From: Patescibacteria group bacterium
GTDB lineage: Bacteria; Patescibacteriota; Microgenomatia; UBA8517
NCBI GenBank assembly: GCA_018826545.1
Contig: JAHKAL010000050.1
Span: 1-34,563, forward strand
DNA: 34,563 nucleotides
Direction of reading: 5' to 3'
The translations under genes were made by a program, and so were the position numbers. The first letter of the stretch is position 1; every line of letters begins with the position of its first letter. The notes under the pieces were generated by a model. That model saw only the letters and a program-made list of their open reading frames with translations, was not told the DNA's origin and did no database searches. Shown piece after piece: positions 12,173-20,110 of this stretch.

Positions 12173-14758
12173 TCACAGTGTTGAGGTAGGAGATGGAGAA
12201 GGGGATTGATCCCAAGAAGTATTTACACCAATTGTAATCTGTCTATCAGATTCATTACCATCCTGGTCTTTTGCTTTTGCCCTAATTGTATGAACTCCAT
12301 CACTTAAATCATTTACCTTATAGGTAAATGGAGGACCGTCAAAAGCTCTTTCTTTAACTCCATCAATTTCTAATTCAATTTGTACAATTTTACTTGTCGA
12401 ATCAGCTCTCAGCTTAATTGTGAAATCATTAGGTAAATCCGAAGTTCTGTCAGTAGGGTAATCAAATTCAACATTTATAGGATTTACCTGTCCACAATAT
12501 TCAGTTGGAGGGTGATACCTTCCATCAGACTGAGTTGAGAGCCAATCAAGCACACCTTTTTGCCATCTATTCTCTCCTCCAGAACCTGCAGTTGGATCTT
12601 CTTCTTTAATTGTAAAATATTCATTTTCATCATAATTTCCTGATGAAATATCAGCAGGAGTTGCCAGTCTTCCATCATTTTTACATACTTTAAGTCTTAC
12701 ATGAATAGAGTCCTCTCCAGGTTCGGTCCCTTTAATAAAGTATTCCGTTCTTGAAGGGTAGCCATCATGACTTCTAAACCCTGACATCGAATCAACTGAT
12801 GCTGTTACAATCCCTGATGGAATTTCAAAAGGAGTATCTGCCTTACCTGACAAAGCTTCTAAAACTGATCTTCTCCAAATAGGAGATGCACCTGAAACTC
12901 CTGATACCACAGCTAACATTGAGGAATTATCATTATTACCTACCCAAACTCCAATCATTATTTGAGAATTTCCACCAACTGTCCAATTGTCTTTTTTATC
13001 ATTTGTTGTACCGGTTTTTACAATCAAAGTTCTACCTGAAATATTTAATAAAGAATTAGTTCCAAAAATTTCTGTTCTCGCACCATTATCTGACAAAATA
13101 TCGGCAATTAGAAATGCCTGTTCTTCTGACAAAACTCTTTTTCCTTTTTTAGGATCAACTTCTTCTAATACTTTTCCTTTAGAATCTTCAACTTTTAATA
13201 TTGAAACTGGTTCAACCTTAAAGCCTTTGTTAGTAAAAGCTGAATAAGCAGATGTTAATTCTAAAAGTCTGACCTCACCGCCACCTAAAGTTAGAGAAAG
13301 TCCAACTCTACTTAAAATTTCCTTAGTCGGCTCTAGTGTCGTAATACCCAAATCATATGCGGTCTGCAAAGTATCTTTAATTCCCACTAAAGCTAATGTC
13401 TTAACAGCAATAAGGTTAATAGAATTACCCAGTGCATATCGTAGTTGCATTGGTCCTCTATATTTTCCATCATAATTGACTGGACTATAATCGGGCTGAC
13501 CCTCTCCACCGGGAAAAGTTGTAGGCACATCCATAATCATAGTTGCAGAAGTATATCCTTCCTTAAAAGCAGTCACATAAGTAATTGGTTTTATTGCACT
13601 TCCGGGCTGTCTTAATGACATTGTTACGTTCACTTGTCCATCATAATTAGGATCATTAAAATCTTTTGATCCAACCATTGCTAAAATTTCTCCTGTCTCT
13701 GGGTTTACAGCAACAGAAGCACCATTTGTAATTTTTTGTCCCTCAACTTTTGCAATTTCTTCTTTGACAATATCTTGCATTTCTTCTTGAAGTGTCCAAT
13801 CAAGAGTTGTTGTCACTTTAAGCCCACCCGATTCAACAACATTTTCTCCATATCTATCTTCCAATATTTTTTGCACATATTGAACAAAATGAGGAGCTTT
13901 AAAAAATGCACCTTTTGCTTGAAATTCAATGTTAGGAAGCTCTGCTATAGCTGCTTTTTCTTGATCCTTAGTAATATAGTCATCCTCTCTCATTCTTCTT
14001 AATACTTGCGTTGCTCTCTCAACGTAAGCTTCTGGGTTTGAAGAAAAAGGAGAATAGTAAGAAGGCCTTTGGGGAATACCAGCAATAACTGCAGATTCAA
14101 CTAAATTTAAATCCACTGCCTTTTTACCAAAATAGACTTCACTTGCAGCTTCAACTCCATAAGCAGTACCCCCATAAGGAATTTCATTTAGATACATCAA
14201 AAGAATTTCATCTTTTGAATACTTTTTCTCAATCTGAACAGCTAAAATAAATTCTTTAATTTTTCTAAAAATAGATCTCTCTGAAGTTAAAAGCGCATTT
14301 TTAACAAGCTGTTGAGTTAAAGTAGAACCACCCTGAACTCTCCCTCTTGTAATTATTTTAGAAAGACCTCTTAGCATTCCCAAAGGATCAAACCCTTGGT
14401 GTTTATAAAAGTTTTTATCTTCAACTGATATTGTTGCTTGTTTCAAAAAAAGAGGTACTTCATCAAAGCTAATAGGGGTTCTTCTTTGTTGAGAAAATAT
14501 GTCATATAAGACTTGGCCATTTCTATCTAAAATCTTTGTTGAAAATCCTTCAGATCTAACTATCTTATCAGGAGAGGGAAGAGTAAAGGCAAAAAGAGGG
14601 ATAATAACAAATGAAGCCAAAAGCATACCAACTACTCCCAAAAAGGCAATCTTTGCCAATTTAACCAACTGTCTTGATTTTTGAACATTGGATAATCTTC
14701 TACTAAAAACTCTTCTTGTTAAATATCTTCTTTTAATTCTATCTTTCCACATAAACAC
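12173..14758 (-). CDS. Class A penicillin-binding protein (PBP1A type)
   Basis: Bifunctional peptidoglycan synthase anchored in the membrane, with glycosyltransferase and transpeptidase domains outside. The 861 residues contain a basic cytoplasmic tail, one membrane segment (about 34-58), GT51 domain with catalytic E113 in 'VEDKNFYKHQG' and 'QGGSTLTQQLVKN', then transpeptidase motifs SAIK (S387-K390), SIN (446-448) and KTG (581-583). The C-terminal ~100 residues form an Ig-like beta domain ('VEFDYPTDRTSDLPNDFTIK', 'TIRAKAKDQDGNESDRQITI') and a Pro/Ser tail. All catalytic residues are present. ATG 14758 is preceded by a promoter 9 bases upstream. It is divergent from tyrS. Confidence 0.95.
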   Translation of the reverse strand: MFMWKDRIKRRYLTRRVFSRRLSNVQKSRQLVKLAKIAFLGVVGMLLASFVIIPLFAFTLPSPDKIVRSEGFSTKILDRNGQVLYDIFSQQRRTPISFDEVPLFLKQATISVEDKNFYKHQGFDPLGMLRGLSKIITRGRVQGGSTLTQQLVKNALLTSERSIFRKIKEFILAVQIEKKYSKDEILLMYLNEIPYGGTAYGVEAASEVYFGKKAVDLNLVESAVIAGIPQRPSYYSPFSSNPEAYVERATQVLRRMREDDYITKDQEKAAIAELPNIEFQAKGAFFKAPHFVQYVQKILEDRYGENVVESGGLKVTTTLDWTLQEEMQDIVKEEIAKVEGQKITNGASVAVNPETGEILAMVGSKDFNDPNYDGQVNVTMSLRQPGSAIKPITYVTAFKEGYTSATMIMDVPTTFPGGEGQPDYSPVNYDGKYRGPMQLRYALGNSINLIAVKTLALVGIKDTLQTAYDLGITTLEPTKEILSRVGLSLTLGGGEVRLLELTSAYSAFTNKGFKVEPVSILKVEDSKGKVLEEVDPKKGKRVLSEEQAFLIADILSDNGARTEIFGTNSLLNISGRTLIVKTGTTNDKKDNWTVGGNSQIMIGVWVGNNDNSSMLAVVSGVSGASPIWRRSVLEALSGKADTPFEIPSGIVTASVDSMSGFRSHDGYPSRTEYFIKGTEPGEDSIHVRLKVCKNDGRLATPADISSGNYDENEYFTIKEEDPTAGSGGENRWQKGVLDWLSTQSDGRYHPPTEYCGQVNPINVEFDYPTDRTSDLPNDFTIKLRADSTSKIVQIELEIDGVKERAFDGPPFTYKVNDLSDGVHTIRAKAKDQDGNESDRQITIGVNTSWDQSPSPSPTSTL

Positions 14759-14762
14759 TTAC

Positions 14763-14791
14763 TTGTTATTGTATCAAATTGAATCTAAAAT
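14763..14791 (+). promoter_or_regulatory. Promoter of tyrS
   Basis: TTGTTA (14763-14768), 17-base spacer, TAAAAT (14786-14791). The -10 is flush with the first ATG (14792) but 9 bases before the second (14801), which selects 14801 as the real start. Confidence 0.6.
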
Positions 14792-14796
14792 ATGAA
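14768..14796 (-). promoter_or_regulatory. Promoter of the PBP gene
   Basis: Minus strand TTCATA (14791-14796), 17-base spacer, TACAAT (14768-14773), ending 9 bases before ATG 14758. It almost entirely overlaps the opposing tyrS promoter. Confidence 0.55.
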
Positions 14797-14800
14797 AGAA

Positions 14801-15982
14801 ATGAATAAGGGTATTAAAAATCTAATCACTAAATCCATCGATGAAATAATCGTTAAAGATTCACTGATAAATAAACTAAATTCAGGAAAGAAACTTGTAG
14901 TAAAATTAGGGATCGATCCAACAGGATCAAAACTTCACTTGGGACATGTGGTTGTCTTAAAAAAATTAAAAGAATTCCAAGACTTGGGACACCAGATTAT
15001 TCTGATTATTGGAGATTTTACAGCCAGAATTGGAGATCCTAGTGGTAAAAATAAAGAAAGAAAAACTTTAAGTTCTAAAGAAATCGAAAATAATATGAAA
15101 ACTTATAAACAGCAAATAGAAAAAATTCTCGATTTAAACAAAACTAAATTTGTTTATAACAGCCAATGGCTAGCAAAAATGGATCTTAAAAATATTTTCG
15201 AATTAGCCTCAAAGACAACGTTTGCACAAATATTCGAAAGAAATGATTTTAGACAAAGAATTGAAGAAGGAAATGATATTTCTTATTTAGAAACTCTATA
15301 TCCTTTAATGCAAGGTTATGATTCTGTTCAATTAAAAGCAGATGTCGAACTTGGTGGAACAGACCAAAAATTCAATCTTCTAATGGGTCGACAGATACAA
15401 AAAAGATATAAACAAAAAGAACAAGATGTGGTTATTGTAAAACTTCTACCTGGATTAGACGGTGCCAAAATGAGTAAGTCTGCAAATAATTTTATTTCAA
15501 TTGATGAAAAACCTTTTGATATGTATTCAAAGGTCATGTCAATTTCTGATAATTTAATACCTGAATACTATGAACTCTGTACGAATATTTCTTCAAAAGA
15601 CCTAGAAAAAATAGTTAGCAAATTAGAAAACGAAAAAGAAAAAGTTTACGAAATTAAAAGACAATTGGCTAAAGAAATTGTTGAAATTTATCATGGTACA
15701 AATGAGGCCGAACTTGCTAGCAACAATTTCGTTAAAGTCTACAAATATGGGCAATATAAAGAAGCAGAAATTCATATTGTTATCAAAAGTGGTAACTATA
15801 AATTAAGAGAGATCCCAATTTTGTCAAATGCAACAACAAGTACAGTTCAAGCCAAAAAACTTGTAATGCAAGGAGCTGTAGAAATAAACAATAAAAAAAT
15901 ATTAGATCCAAACCAAAAAATTTCTCTTAAAGCAAAAGACATTATAAGAATAGGAAAAAAAAGATTTGTAAAAGTAAAGTAA
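14801..15982 (+). CDS. tyrS: Tyrosyl-tRNA synthetase
   Basis: Class I synthetase that charges tRNA-Tyr. With the start at 14801 it has 393 residues. HIGH appears as HLGH (46-49), KMSKS is intact (223-227), and 'YDSVQLKADVELGGTDQKFN' (about 173-192) is the tyrosine-site signature of the second bacterial TyrRS group (TyrZ-like). An S4 RNA-binding domain occupies the C-terminus ('VQAKKLVMQGAVEINNKKI'). I preferred the second ATG because the -10 hexamer ends immediately before the first one; the longer form would add only three residues. No T-box or leader peptide is seen here, unlike thrS and pheST. Confidence 0.95.
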   Translation: MNKGIKNLITKSIDEIIVKDSLINKLNSGKKLVVKLGIDPTGSKLHLGHVVVLKKLKEFQDLGHQIILIIGDFTARIGDPSGKNKERKTLSSKEIENNMKTYKQQIEKILDLNKTKFVYNSQWLAKMDLKNIFELASKTTFAQIFERNDFRQRIEEGNDISYLETLYPLMQGYDSVQLKADVELGGTDQKFNLLMGRQIQKRYKQKEQDVVIVKLLPGLDGAKMSKSANNFISIDEKPFDMYSKVMSISDNLIPEYYELCTNISSKDLEKIVSKLENEKEKVYEIKRQLAKEIVEIYHGTNEAELASNNFVKVYKYGQYKEAEIHIVIKSGNYKLREIPILSNATTSTVQAKKLVMQGAVEINNKKILDPNQKISLKAKDIIRIGKKRFVKVK

Positions 15983-15989
15983 AATAAAA

Positions 15990-16097
15990 ATGATGCTAAC
16001 TAAAAAACAAAGAAAGATAGTGACAATAATAATGGCAATCGCGTCATTTGCTTTAATTGTTTCATCTTTCCTTCCATTTATACTTGCCCTTAGATAA
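15990..16097 (+). CDS. 35-aa single-pass membrane microprotein
   Basis: ATG at 15990 (a second ATG at 15993) opens 35 codons ending at TAA 16095-16097. The protein starts with a basic patch 'MMLTKKQRK' followed by about 23 hydrophobic residues ending in 'SSFLPFILALR', a clear one-helix membrane protein with the N-terminus inside. It fills the gap between tyrS (7 bases before) and recG (11 bases after) almost perfectly. TAAAAT lies 4-7 bases before the ATGs but without a matching -35. Similar tiny 'LTKKQ(R/K)K' membrane peptides are, from memory, common in CPR genomes. Function unknown. Confidence 0.65.
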   Translation: MMLTKKQRKIVTIIMAIASFALIVSSFLPFILALR

Positions 16098-16108
16098 TCT
16101 AAATAATT

Positions 16109-18133
16109 ATGAAACTAAGTTCACCTGTATCTGAACTTTCATTAGTAGGCTCTTACTATCAAAAAAAACTTTCAAAACTTGGCATAGTCACTGCATTAGA
16201 TTTAATTAACCATATTCCACATAGATATATTGACTTTAGCCAAACTTTTTTTATATCAAAAGTTAAAGTTGGAGATATCCTCACAGTAAAAGGAAAAGTG
16301 AAATCTGTTAAAAACCAATATACAAGAACAGTCAGAAAAATTCAGGTCGCAGAAATAGAAGATAGTACTGGCAGTATTTCAGCTGTCTGGTTTAACCAAC
16401 CATATTTAATAAATACTTTAAATAAAGGTGACACTGTTTCTTTATCCGGTAAAATCGATTGGTTTGGAAGAAAGGTAGCATTTATAAGCCCGGAATATGA
16501 AAAAAATGTAACAGGAAAGATTGGTCTTCATACAGGAAGACTAGTTCCAATTTACCCTGAAACATCAGGCCTTTCTTCTAAGTGGTTAAGGGGAAGAATG
16601 AAAGAAGCAATAATCCAAACTTCCAATGAAATTGAAGAGATTTTACCGAATGAAGTACTTAAAAAATATGATTTAGTTGAACTTAAAGATTCATATTATT
16701 TCGTTCATTTCCCAGAAAACTTCAAACAAGCTGAAGACGGTAGAAAGAGACTCGCTTTTGATGAACTTTTATATCTACACATTGCAAGTCTTAAAAGAAA
16801 ATTAGCTTGGCAAAAAAACGACTCTACTTTTGATTTAAAAATCGATAAAAAAGCTGTTCATACTTTTATCAAAAATCTTAGTTTTAAACTTACAAATTCC
16901 CAAGAAAAAATAGTAGATGAAATATTTTCTGATTTTTCCAAAAAATATCCTATGAATAGATTATTAGAAGGTGATGTGGGATCAGGAAAAACTGTTGTTG
17001 CAGCAATTGGAGCATTTATATCTTTCATAAATGGTTATCAAACTGTTTTTATGGCTCCAACACAAATACTGGCTCAACAACATTACAATACTCTAAAAGA
17101 GCTATTTGATCCCTATAAAGCAAGAATTTCACTTTTAACTTCGGGGCAAGTTAAAAAAGATTTAGGTAAAGAAGATATTTTTGTAGGTACTCATTCCTTA
17201 ATTAACAAAAATGCTCTTTTTGATAAAGTTTCATTGGTAGTTATTGATGAACAACAAAAATTTGGTGTTAATCAAAGAGAAAAACTTGTTAAAAAAGCTA
17301 GAAACAAAAAAATAAGTCCACACGTACTAAATTTAACAGCTACACCAATTCCAAGAACAGTAGCTCTTACTCTATATGGAGACTTAGATCTTTCTATTTT
17401 AGATGAACTTCCACCGAAAAGATTACCAATAACAACCTGGCTGGTTCCTCCCACAAAAAGACAGGGAGCATATAAATGGATCCAAAAAAACATACAAGAT
17501 AATAAGATTCAGGTTTACATAGTTTGTCCTTTAATTGAGGAGAGTCAAAAAGAAACAATGCAAACAGTAAAATCTGCAAAATCAGAGTTTGAAAAGTTAA
17601 AAAAAGTATTTCCAAATCTTTCACTGGATCTTATGCATGGAAAACTAAAATCAAAAGAAAAAGAAAATATAATAGAAAGGTTTAAGAAAGGAAAAACAGA
17701 TATTTTAGTATCAACACCCGTGGTTGAAGTGGGAATTGATGTAGGTAACGCAACAATTATGGTAATTGAGGCTGCTGAGCGATTTGGACTATCATCACTT
17801 CATCAATTAAGAGGTAGGGTAGGCAGGGGCACAAAAAAATCATATTGTCTTTTATTTACTGAGAGCAAAAGTGAAAAAGTTGTAACTAGGCTTTCTGCTA
17901 TGCAGAAGAATTTGAATGGTTTTGAGCTTGCTGAACTCGATCTAAAACTAAGAGGCCCCGGAGAAGTATTTGGCATTAAACAACATGGTTTTCCAGAGCT
18001 TAAAATCGCTTCCTGGCAGGATATTGGGTTAATTAAAAAAACCAAAAAAGTAGCCTTAGATGTTATTAAAAGTCCTAAAAAATATAAAGAGCTTCTAAAA
18101 GAAATTAATACCAGAAATAAATTTACTAATTAA
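16109..18133 (+). CDS. recG: ATP-dependent DNA helicase RecG
   Basis: Branch-migrating helicase that remodels stalled forks and Holliday junctions. The 674 residues follow the family layout: an N-terminal helical/wedge OB-fold domain ('GDILTVKGKVKSV' to about 150), Walker A 'GDVGSGKT' near residue 290, motif II as DEQQKFGV (DEQHRFGV in most RecG), 'TATPIPRT', and the second RecA domain with 'VVEVGIDVGNATIMVIEAAE' and 'QLRGRVGRG'. Length matches E. coli RecG (693). GATAAT lies 10 bases upstream, but no -35 could be matched, so co-transcription with tyrS is likely. Confidence 0.95.
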   Translation: MKLSSPVSELSLVGSYYQKKLSKLGIVTALDLINHIPHRYIDFSQTFFISKVKVGDILTVKGKVKSVKNQYTRTVRKIQVAEIEDSTGSISAVWFNQPYLINTLNKGDTVSLSGKIDWFGRKVAFISPEYEKNVTGKIGLHTGRLVPIYPETSGLSSKWLRGRMKEAIIQTSNEIEEILPNEVLKKYDLVELKDSYYFVHFPENFKQAEDGRKRLAFDELLYLHIASLKRKLAWQKNDSTFDLKIDKKAVHTFIKNLSFKLTNSQEKIVDEIFSDFSKKYPMNRLLEGDVGSGKTVVAAIGAFISFINGYQTVFMAPTQILAQQHYNTLKELFDPYKARISLLTSGQVKKDLGKEDIFVGTHSLINKNALFDKVSLVVIDEQQKFGVNQREKLVKKARNKKISPHVLNLTATPIPRTVALTLYGDLDLSILDELPPKRLPITTWLVPPTKRQGAYKWIQKNIQDNKIQVYIVCPLIEESQKETMQTVKSAKSEFEKLKKVFPNLSLDLMHGKLKSKEKENIIERFKKGKTDILVSTPVVEVGIDVGNATIMVIEAAERFGLSSLHQLRGRVGRGTKKSYCLLFTESKSEKVVTRLSAMQKNLNGFELAELDLKLRGPGEVFGIKQHGFPELKIASWQDIGLIKKTKKVALDVIKSPKKYKELLKEINTRNKFTN

Positions 18134-18143
18134 AAACTTACTA

Positions 18144-18173
18144 TTGCCAATTTACCCTCAATTAGGTTAAAAT
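18144..18173 (+). promoter_or_regulatory. Promoter of rpmF-nusB
   Basis: TTGCCA (18144-18149), 18-base spacer, TAAAAT (18168-18173), only 7 bases before the rpmF ATG at 18181. It predicts a leaderless mRNA. Confidence 0.6.
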
Positions 18174-18180
18174 TTGCTCT

Positions 18181-18336
18181 ATGACACCGTTACCTAAAAA
18201 GAAACATACAAGATCAAGGTCAGCGACCAGAAAAATAAGCCAAAGGTTGTCACTTGGCTCTTTAGTTAAATGCCCAAATTGCAGTAAACTTAAATGGCCC
18301 CATAAGGCTTGTCCTTCTTGCGGCAAGTACAAATGA
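18181..18336 (+). CDS. rpmF: Ribosomal protein bL32
   Basis: A 51-residue large-subunit protein that begins 'MTPLPKKKHTRSRSATRK' and carries a zinc ribbon with C31, C34, C44 and C47 (CPNC and CPSC). This is the C+ (zinc-binding) form of bL32. The TGA at 18334-18336 overlaps the nusB ATG at 18333 (ATGA). It is short enough to be missed by length-filtered gene calling. A promoter ends 7 bases upstream. Confidence 0.95.
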   Translation: MTPLPKKKHTRSRSATRKISQRLSLGSLVKCPNCSKLKWPHKACPSCGKYK

Positions 18337-18692
18337 AAACTTCTCAAGATCCTAGACATAAAAAAAGACGAGAAATTGTAAAAACACTTTTTGCGGAAAC
18401 TTTTACTAAACAACCTATCAAAAATGAGGAAGTAAAAAAAATAATAAAAAACTTGAAAAAAATAGATAAACAAATTGAAAAATCAGCTCCACAATGGCCA
18501 GTTAATAAACTTAATAGAATTGATTTAGCAGTTTTAAGGCTAGCTGTATATGAACTTAATAAAGGTGACAATCCCCCTAAGGTAATAATTGATGAAGCGG
18601 TTGAACTGGCAAAAGAATATGGAAGTGAAAATTCAGGCTCGTTTATTAACGGTGTTTTAGGTACTATATTTAAGAAAGAAAAAAATGAATAA
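18333..18692 (+). CDS. nusB: Transcription antitermination factor NusB
   Basis: All-helical RNA-binding protein that, with NusE/S10, binds boxA in rRNA leader transcripts and prevents early termination. The 119 residues have the NusB pattern: 'HKKRREIVKTLFAETF' at the N-terminus, 'NRIDLAVLRLAVYEL' in the middle and 'KVIIDEAVELAKEYGSENSGSFINGVLG' near the end. I start it at ATG 18333, which overlaps the rpmF stop; an upstream alternative at 18309 would intrude 28 bases into rpmF. It overlaps the next gene by 8 bases. Confidence 0.93.
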   Translation: MKTSQDPRHKKRREIVKTLFAETFTKQPIKNEEVKKIIKNLKKIDKQIEKSAPQWPVNKLNRIDLAVLRLAVYELNKGDNPPKVIIDEAVELAKEYGSENSGSFINGVLGTIFKKEKNE

Positions 18693-18936
18693 TACAGAAC
18701 AAAAAATAAAAAACTTAGTAATTGGTAAACTTGCGGAGCATATCGGAGTTGAAACTGAGGACATTAATTTGCAAGATTCCTTAGTAGAAGATCTTCATCT
18801 TAATATTGCAGAAATTAGCGATTTATTACAAGAACTGTCCGAAGAGGGAATTGAAATAGAAGAAACAAATCTTAAAAGTATCGAGACTGTTTCAGATCTA
18901 ATTGATTATATATTGTCTCAACCTGGAATTATTTAA
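18685..18936 (+). CDS. Acyl-carrier-protein-like protein without the carrier serine
   Basis: An 83-residue acidic helical protein with the ACP layout: 'IKNLVIGKLAEHIGVETEDI' (helix I), 'DSLVEDL' before helix II, and 'IETVSDLIDYI' at the end. Aligned on the 'EDLGxDSL' core, the phosphopantetheine serine position is occupied by I41 ('EDLHLNIAEISDLL'). The 'DSL' at 31-33 lies six residues earlier than the real modification site and is not the equivalent. So it cannot carry an acyl chain in the normal way. It lies directly before rnc, the place acpP often takes in bacteria, which supports common descent. What it does without the prosthetic group is unknown. Confidence 0.75.
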   Translation: MNNTEQKIKNLVIGKLAEHIGVETEDINLQDSLVEDLHLNIAEISDLLQELSEEGIEIEETNLKSIETVSDLIDYILSQPGII

Positions 18937-18941
18937 ATACA

Positions 18942-19607
18942 ATGACTGACATTTCTGAATTAAAACCAATTTTTAAAAACCAAGATCTTTTAACACAAGC
19001 TCTGACTCACAAGTCTTGGGTAAATGAACATAAAAATCAAAGAGAATCCAATGAAAGATTAGAATTTTTAGGAGATGCTGTTTTGGAATTTATTGTTTCC
19101 AAAGAGATTTACGAAAGACATCCTGACAAAGAAGAAGGATTTTTAACTGCCCTAAGAGCAAATCTTGTTAATACACAAAACTTAGCCAATATTGCTAAAA
19201 AATTAAATGTGGGAAAAGTTATTTTTCTAGCTAAGGGTGAGGAAGATGGCGGAGGAAGAGAAAACTCTTCACTTTTGGCAGATACGGTCGAAGCTATAAT
19301 TGGAGCACTTTTTTTGGATCAAGGAGTTAAACCTGTTTATGAATTCATTAAAGAACACATTATTGCAGAAATTCCAGAAAAACTTTCAAAACCCCTAAAA
19401 GATGCAAAAAGCAGACTTCAGGAGTATATTCAATCACAAAAATTGCCAACACCAAAATACAAAGTTATAGAAGAATCGGGACCTGACCATAATAAAAAAT
19501 TTATTGTGGAAGTATCTGTAAAAGGTAGACACTTGGGCCAAGGAGAAGGAAAAAGCAAAAGTACAGCAGAACAAAAAGCTGCTGATAATGCTCTTTCACG
19601 CTTGTAA
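18942..19607 (+). CDS. rnc: Ribonuclease III
   Basis: Double-strand-specific endoribonuclease for rRNA precursor and mRNA processing. The 221 residues contain the signature 'NERLEFLGDAVLEF' (37-50, with E41 and D45), the second acidic cluster in 'LLADTVEAIIGALFLDQG', and a C-terminal dsRNA-binding domain (about 150-221; 'DAKSRLQEYIQ' then 'GEGKSKSTAEQKAADNALSRL'). Length is normal. It starts 5 bases after the ACP-like gene, and the end of its coding region contains the promoter for rpsP. Confidence 0.95.
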   Translation: MTDISELKPIFKNQDLLTQALTHKSWVNEHKNQRESNERLEFLGDAVLEFIVSKEIYERHPDKEEGFLTALRANLVNTQNLANIAKKLNVGKVIFLAKGEEDGGGRENSSLLADTVEAIIGALFLDQGVKPVYEFIKEHIIAEIPEKLSKPLKDAKSRLQEYIQSQKLPTPKYKVIEESGPDHNKKFIVEVSVKGRHLGQGEGKSKSTAEQKAADNALSRL

Positions 19608-19630
19608 AAGTAATTAAATTGCACTAAAAT
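19602..19630 (+). promoter_or_regulatory. Promoter of rpsP-khpA
   Basis: TTGTAA (19602-19607, overlapping the rnc stop), 17-base spacer, TAAAAT (19625-19630), 8 bases before the rpsP ATG at 19639. It predicts a leaderless transcript. Confidence 0.6.
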
Positions 19631-19638
19631 TTACGACT

Positions 19639-19860
19639 ATGGTAATCATTAGACTAGAAAGAAAGGGAAAAAGAAATCACCCATTTTATAGAATAGTTGC
19701 AACCGACAAAAGAAAAAAAATCGGTGGACGTTCACTGGAAAATTTGGGTTTCTGGGATCCACATACAAATGAAATCAGTATTAAGAAAGATTTGGTTAAA
19801 AAATGGGTTGGAAAAGGTGCAAAAATTTCAGAAGCGGTTAAAAAATTAATGGAAAAATAA
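19639..19860 (+). CDS. rpsP: Ribosomal protein bS16
   Basis: A 73-residue small-subunit protein: 'VIIRLERKGKRNHPFYRIVA' and 'GRSLENLGFWDPH' are diagnostic. Slightly shorter than the common 80-90 residues. It is followed after one base by a KH-domain gene, the usual rpsP-khpA pairing found in many bacteria. Confidence 0.95.
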   Translation: MVIIRLERKGKRNHPFYRIVATDKRKKIGGRSLENLGFWDPHTNEISIKKDLVKKWVGKGAKISEAVKKLMEK

Positions 19861-19861
19861 T

Positions 19862-20107
19862 ATGAAAGAACTTCTTGAATATATTCTAAAAGAAATAACA
19901 AACAGCGATTCTGTTCAGGCAACCGAAGATATAGATGAGAATTTTTCAAAATTAACTATCTTTTCTCCCAAAGAGTTTATGGGAATTATTATTGGAAAAG
20001 AAGGAAGAATAATTAAAGCCATAAGAAACTTACTCAAAGTAAGAGCAACCTTAGAAAAAAAGGGTGTTAATGTCTCCATTGAAGAAAAAGAAGTAGTTAC
20101 TCTTTAA
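19862..20107 (+). CDS. khpA: KH-domain RNA-binding protein KhpA (YlqC)
   Basis: An 81-residue single KH domain. The GxxG loop is present as 'IIIGKEGRIIKAIRNLLKV' (about residues 43-61). The family acts as a small RNA chaperone/regulator, often with KhpB. Placement directly after rpsP is the typical context. Its stop lies 3 bases from the end of the convergent pilO gene, and a perfect inverted repeat lies 15 bases beyond. Confidence 0.9.
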   Translation: MKELLEYILKEITNSDSVQATEDIDENFSKLTIFSPKEFMGIIIGKEGRIIKAIRNLLKVRATLEKKGVNVSIEEKEVVTL

Positions 20108-20110
20108 TTT

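Noticed and set aside
18775..18783. DSL triplet (residues 31-33) of the ACP-like protein as the phosphopantetheine site
   Set aside because: In the ACP alignment the serine lies six to nine residues later, directly after EDLGxD; here that position is Ile.
12173..20107. Other long antisense or alternative-frame ORFs within PBP, tyrS, recG and rnc
   Set aside because: They are mirror images of conserved coding sequence, hydrophobic or low in complexity, and lack start signals.
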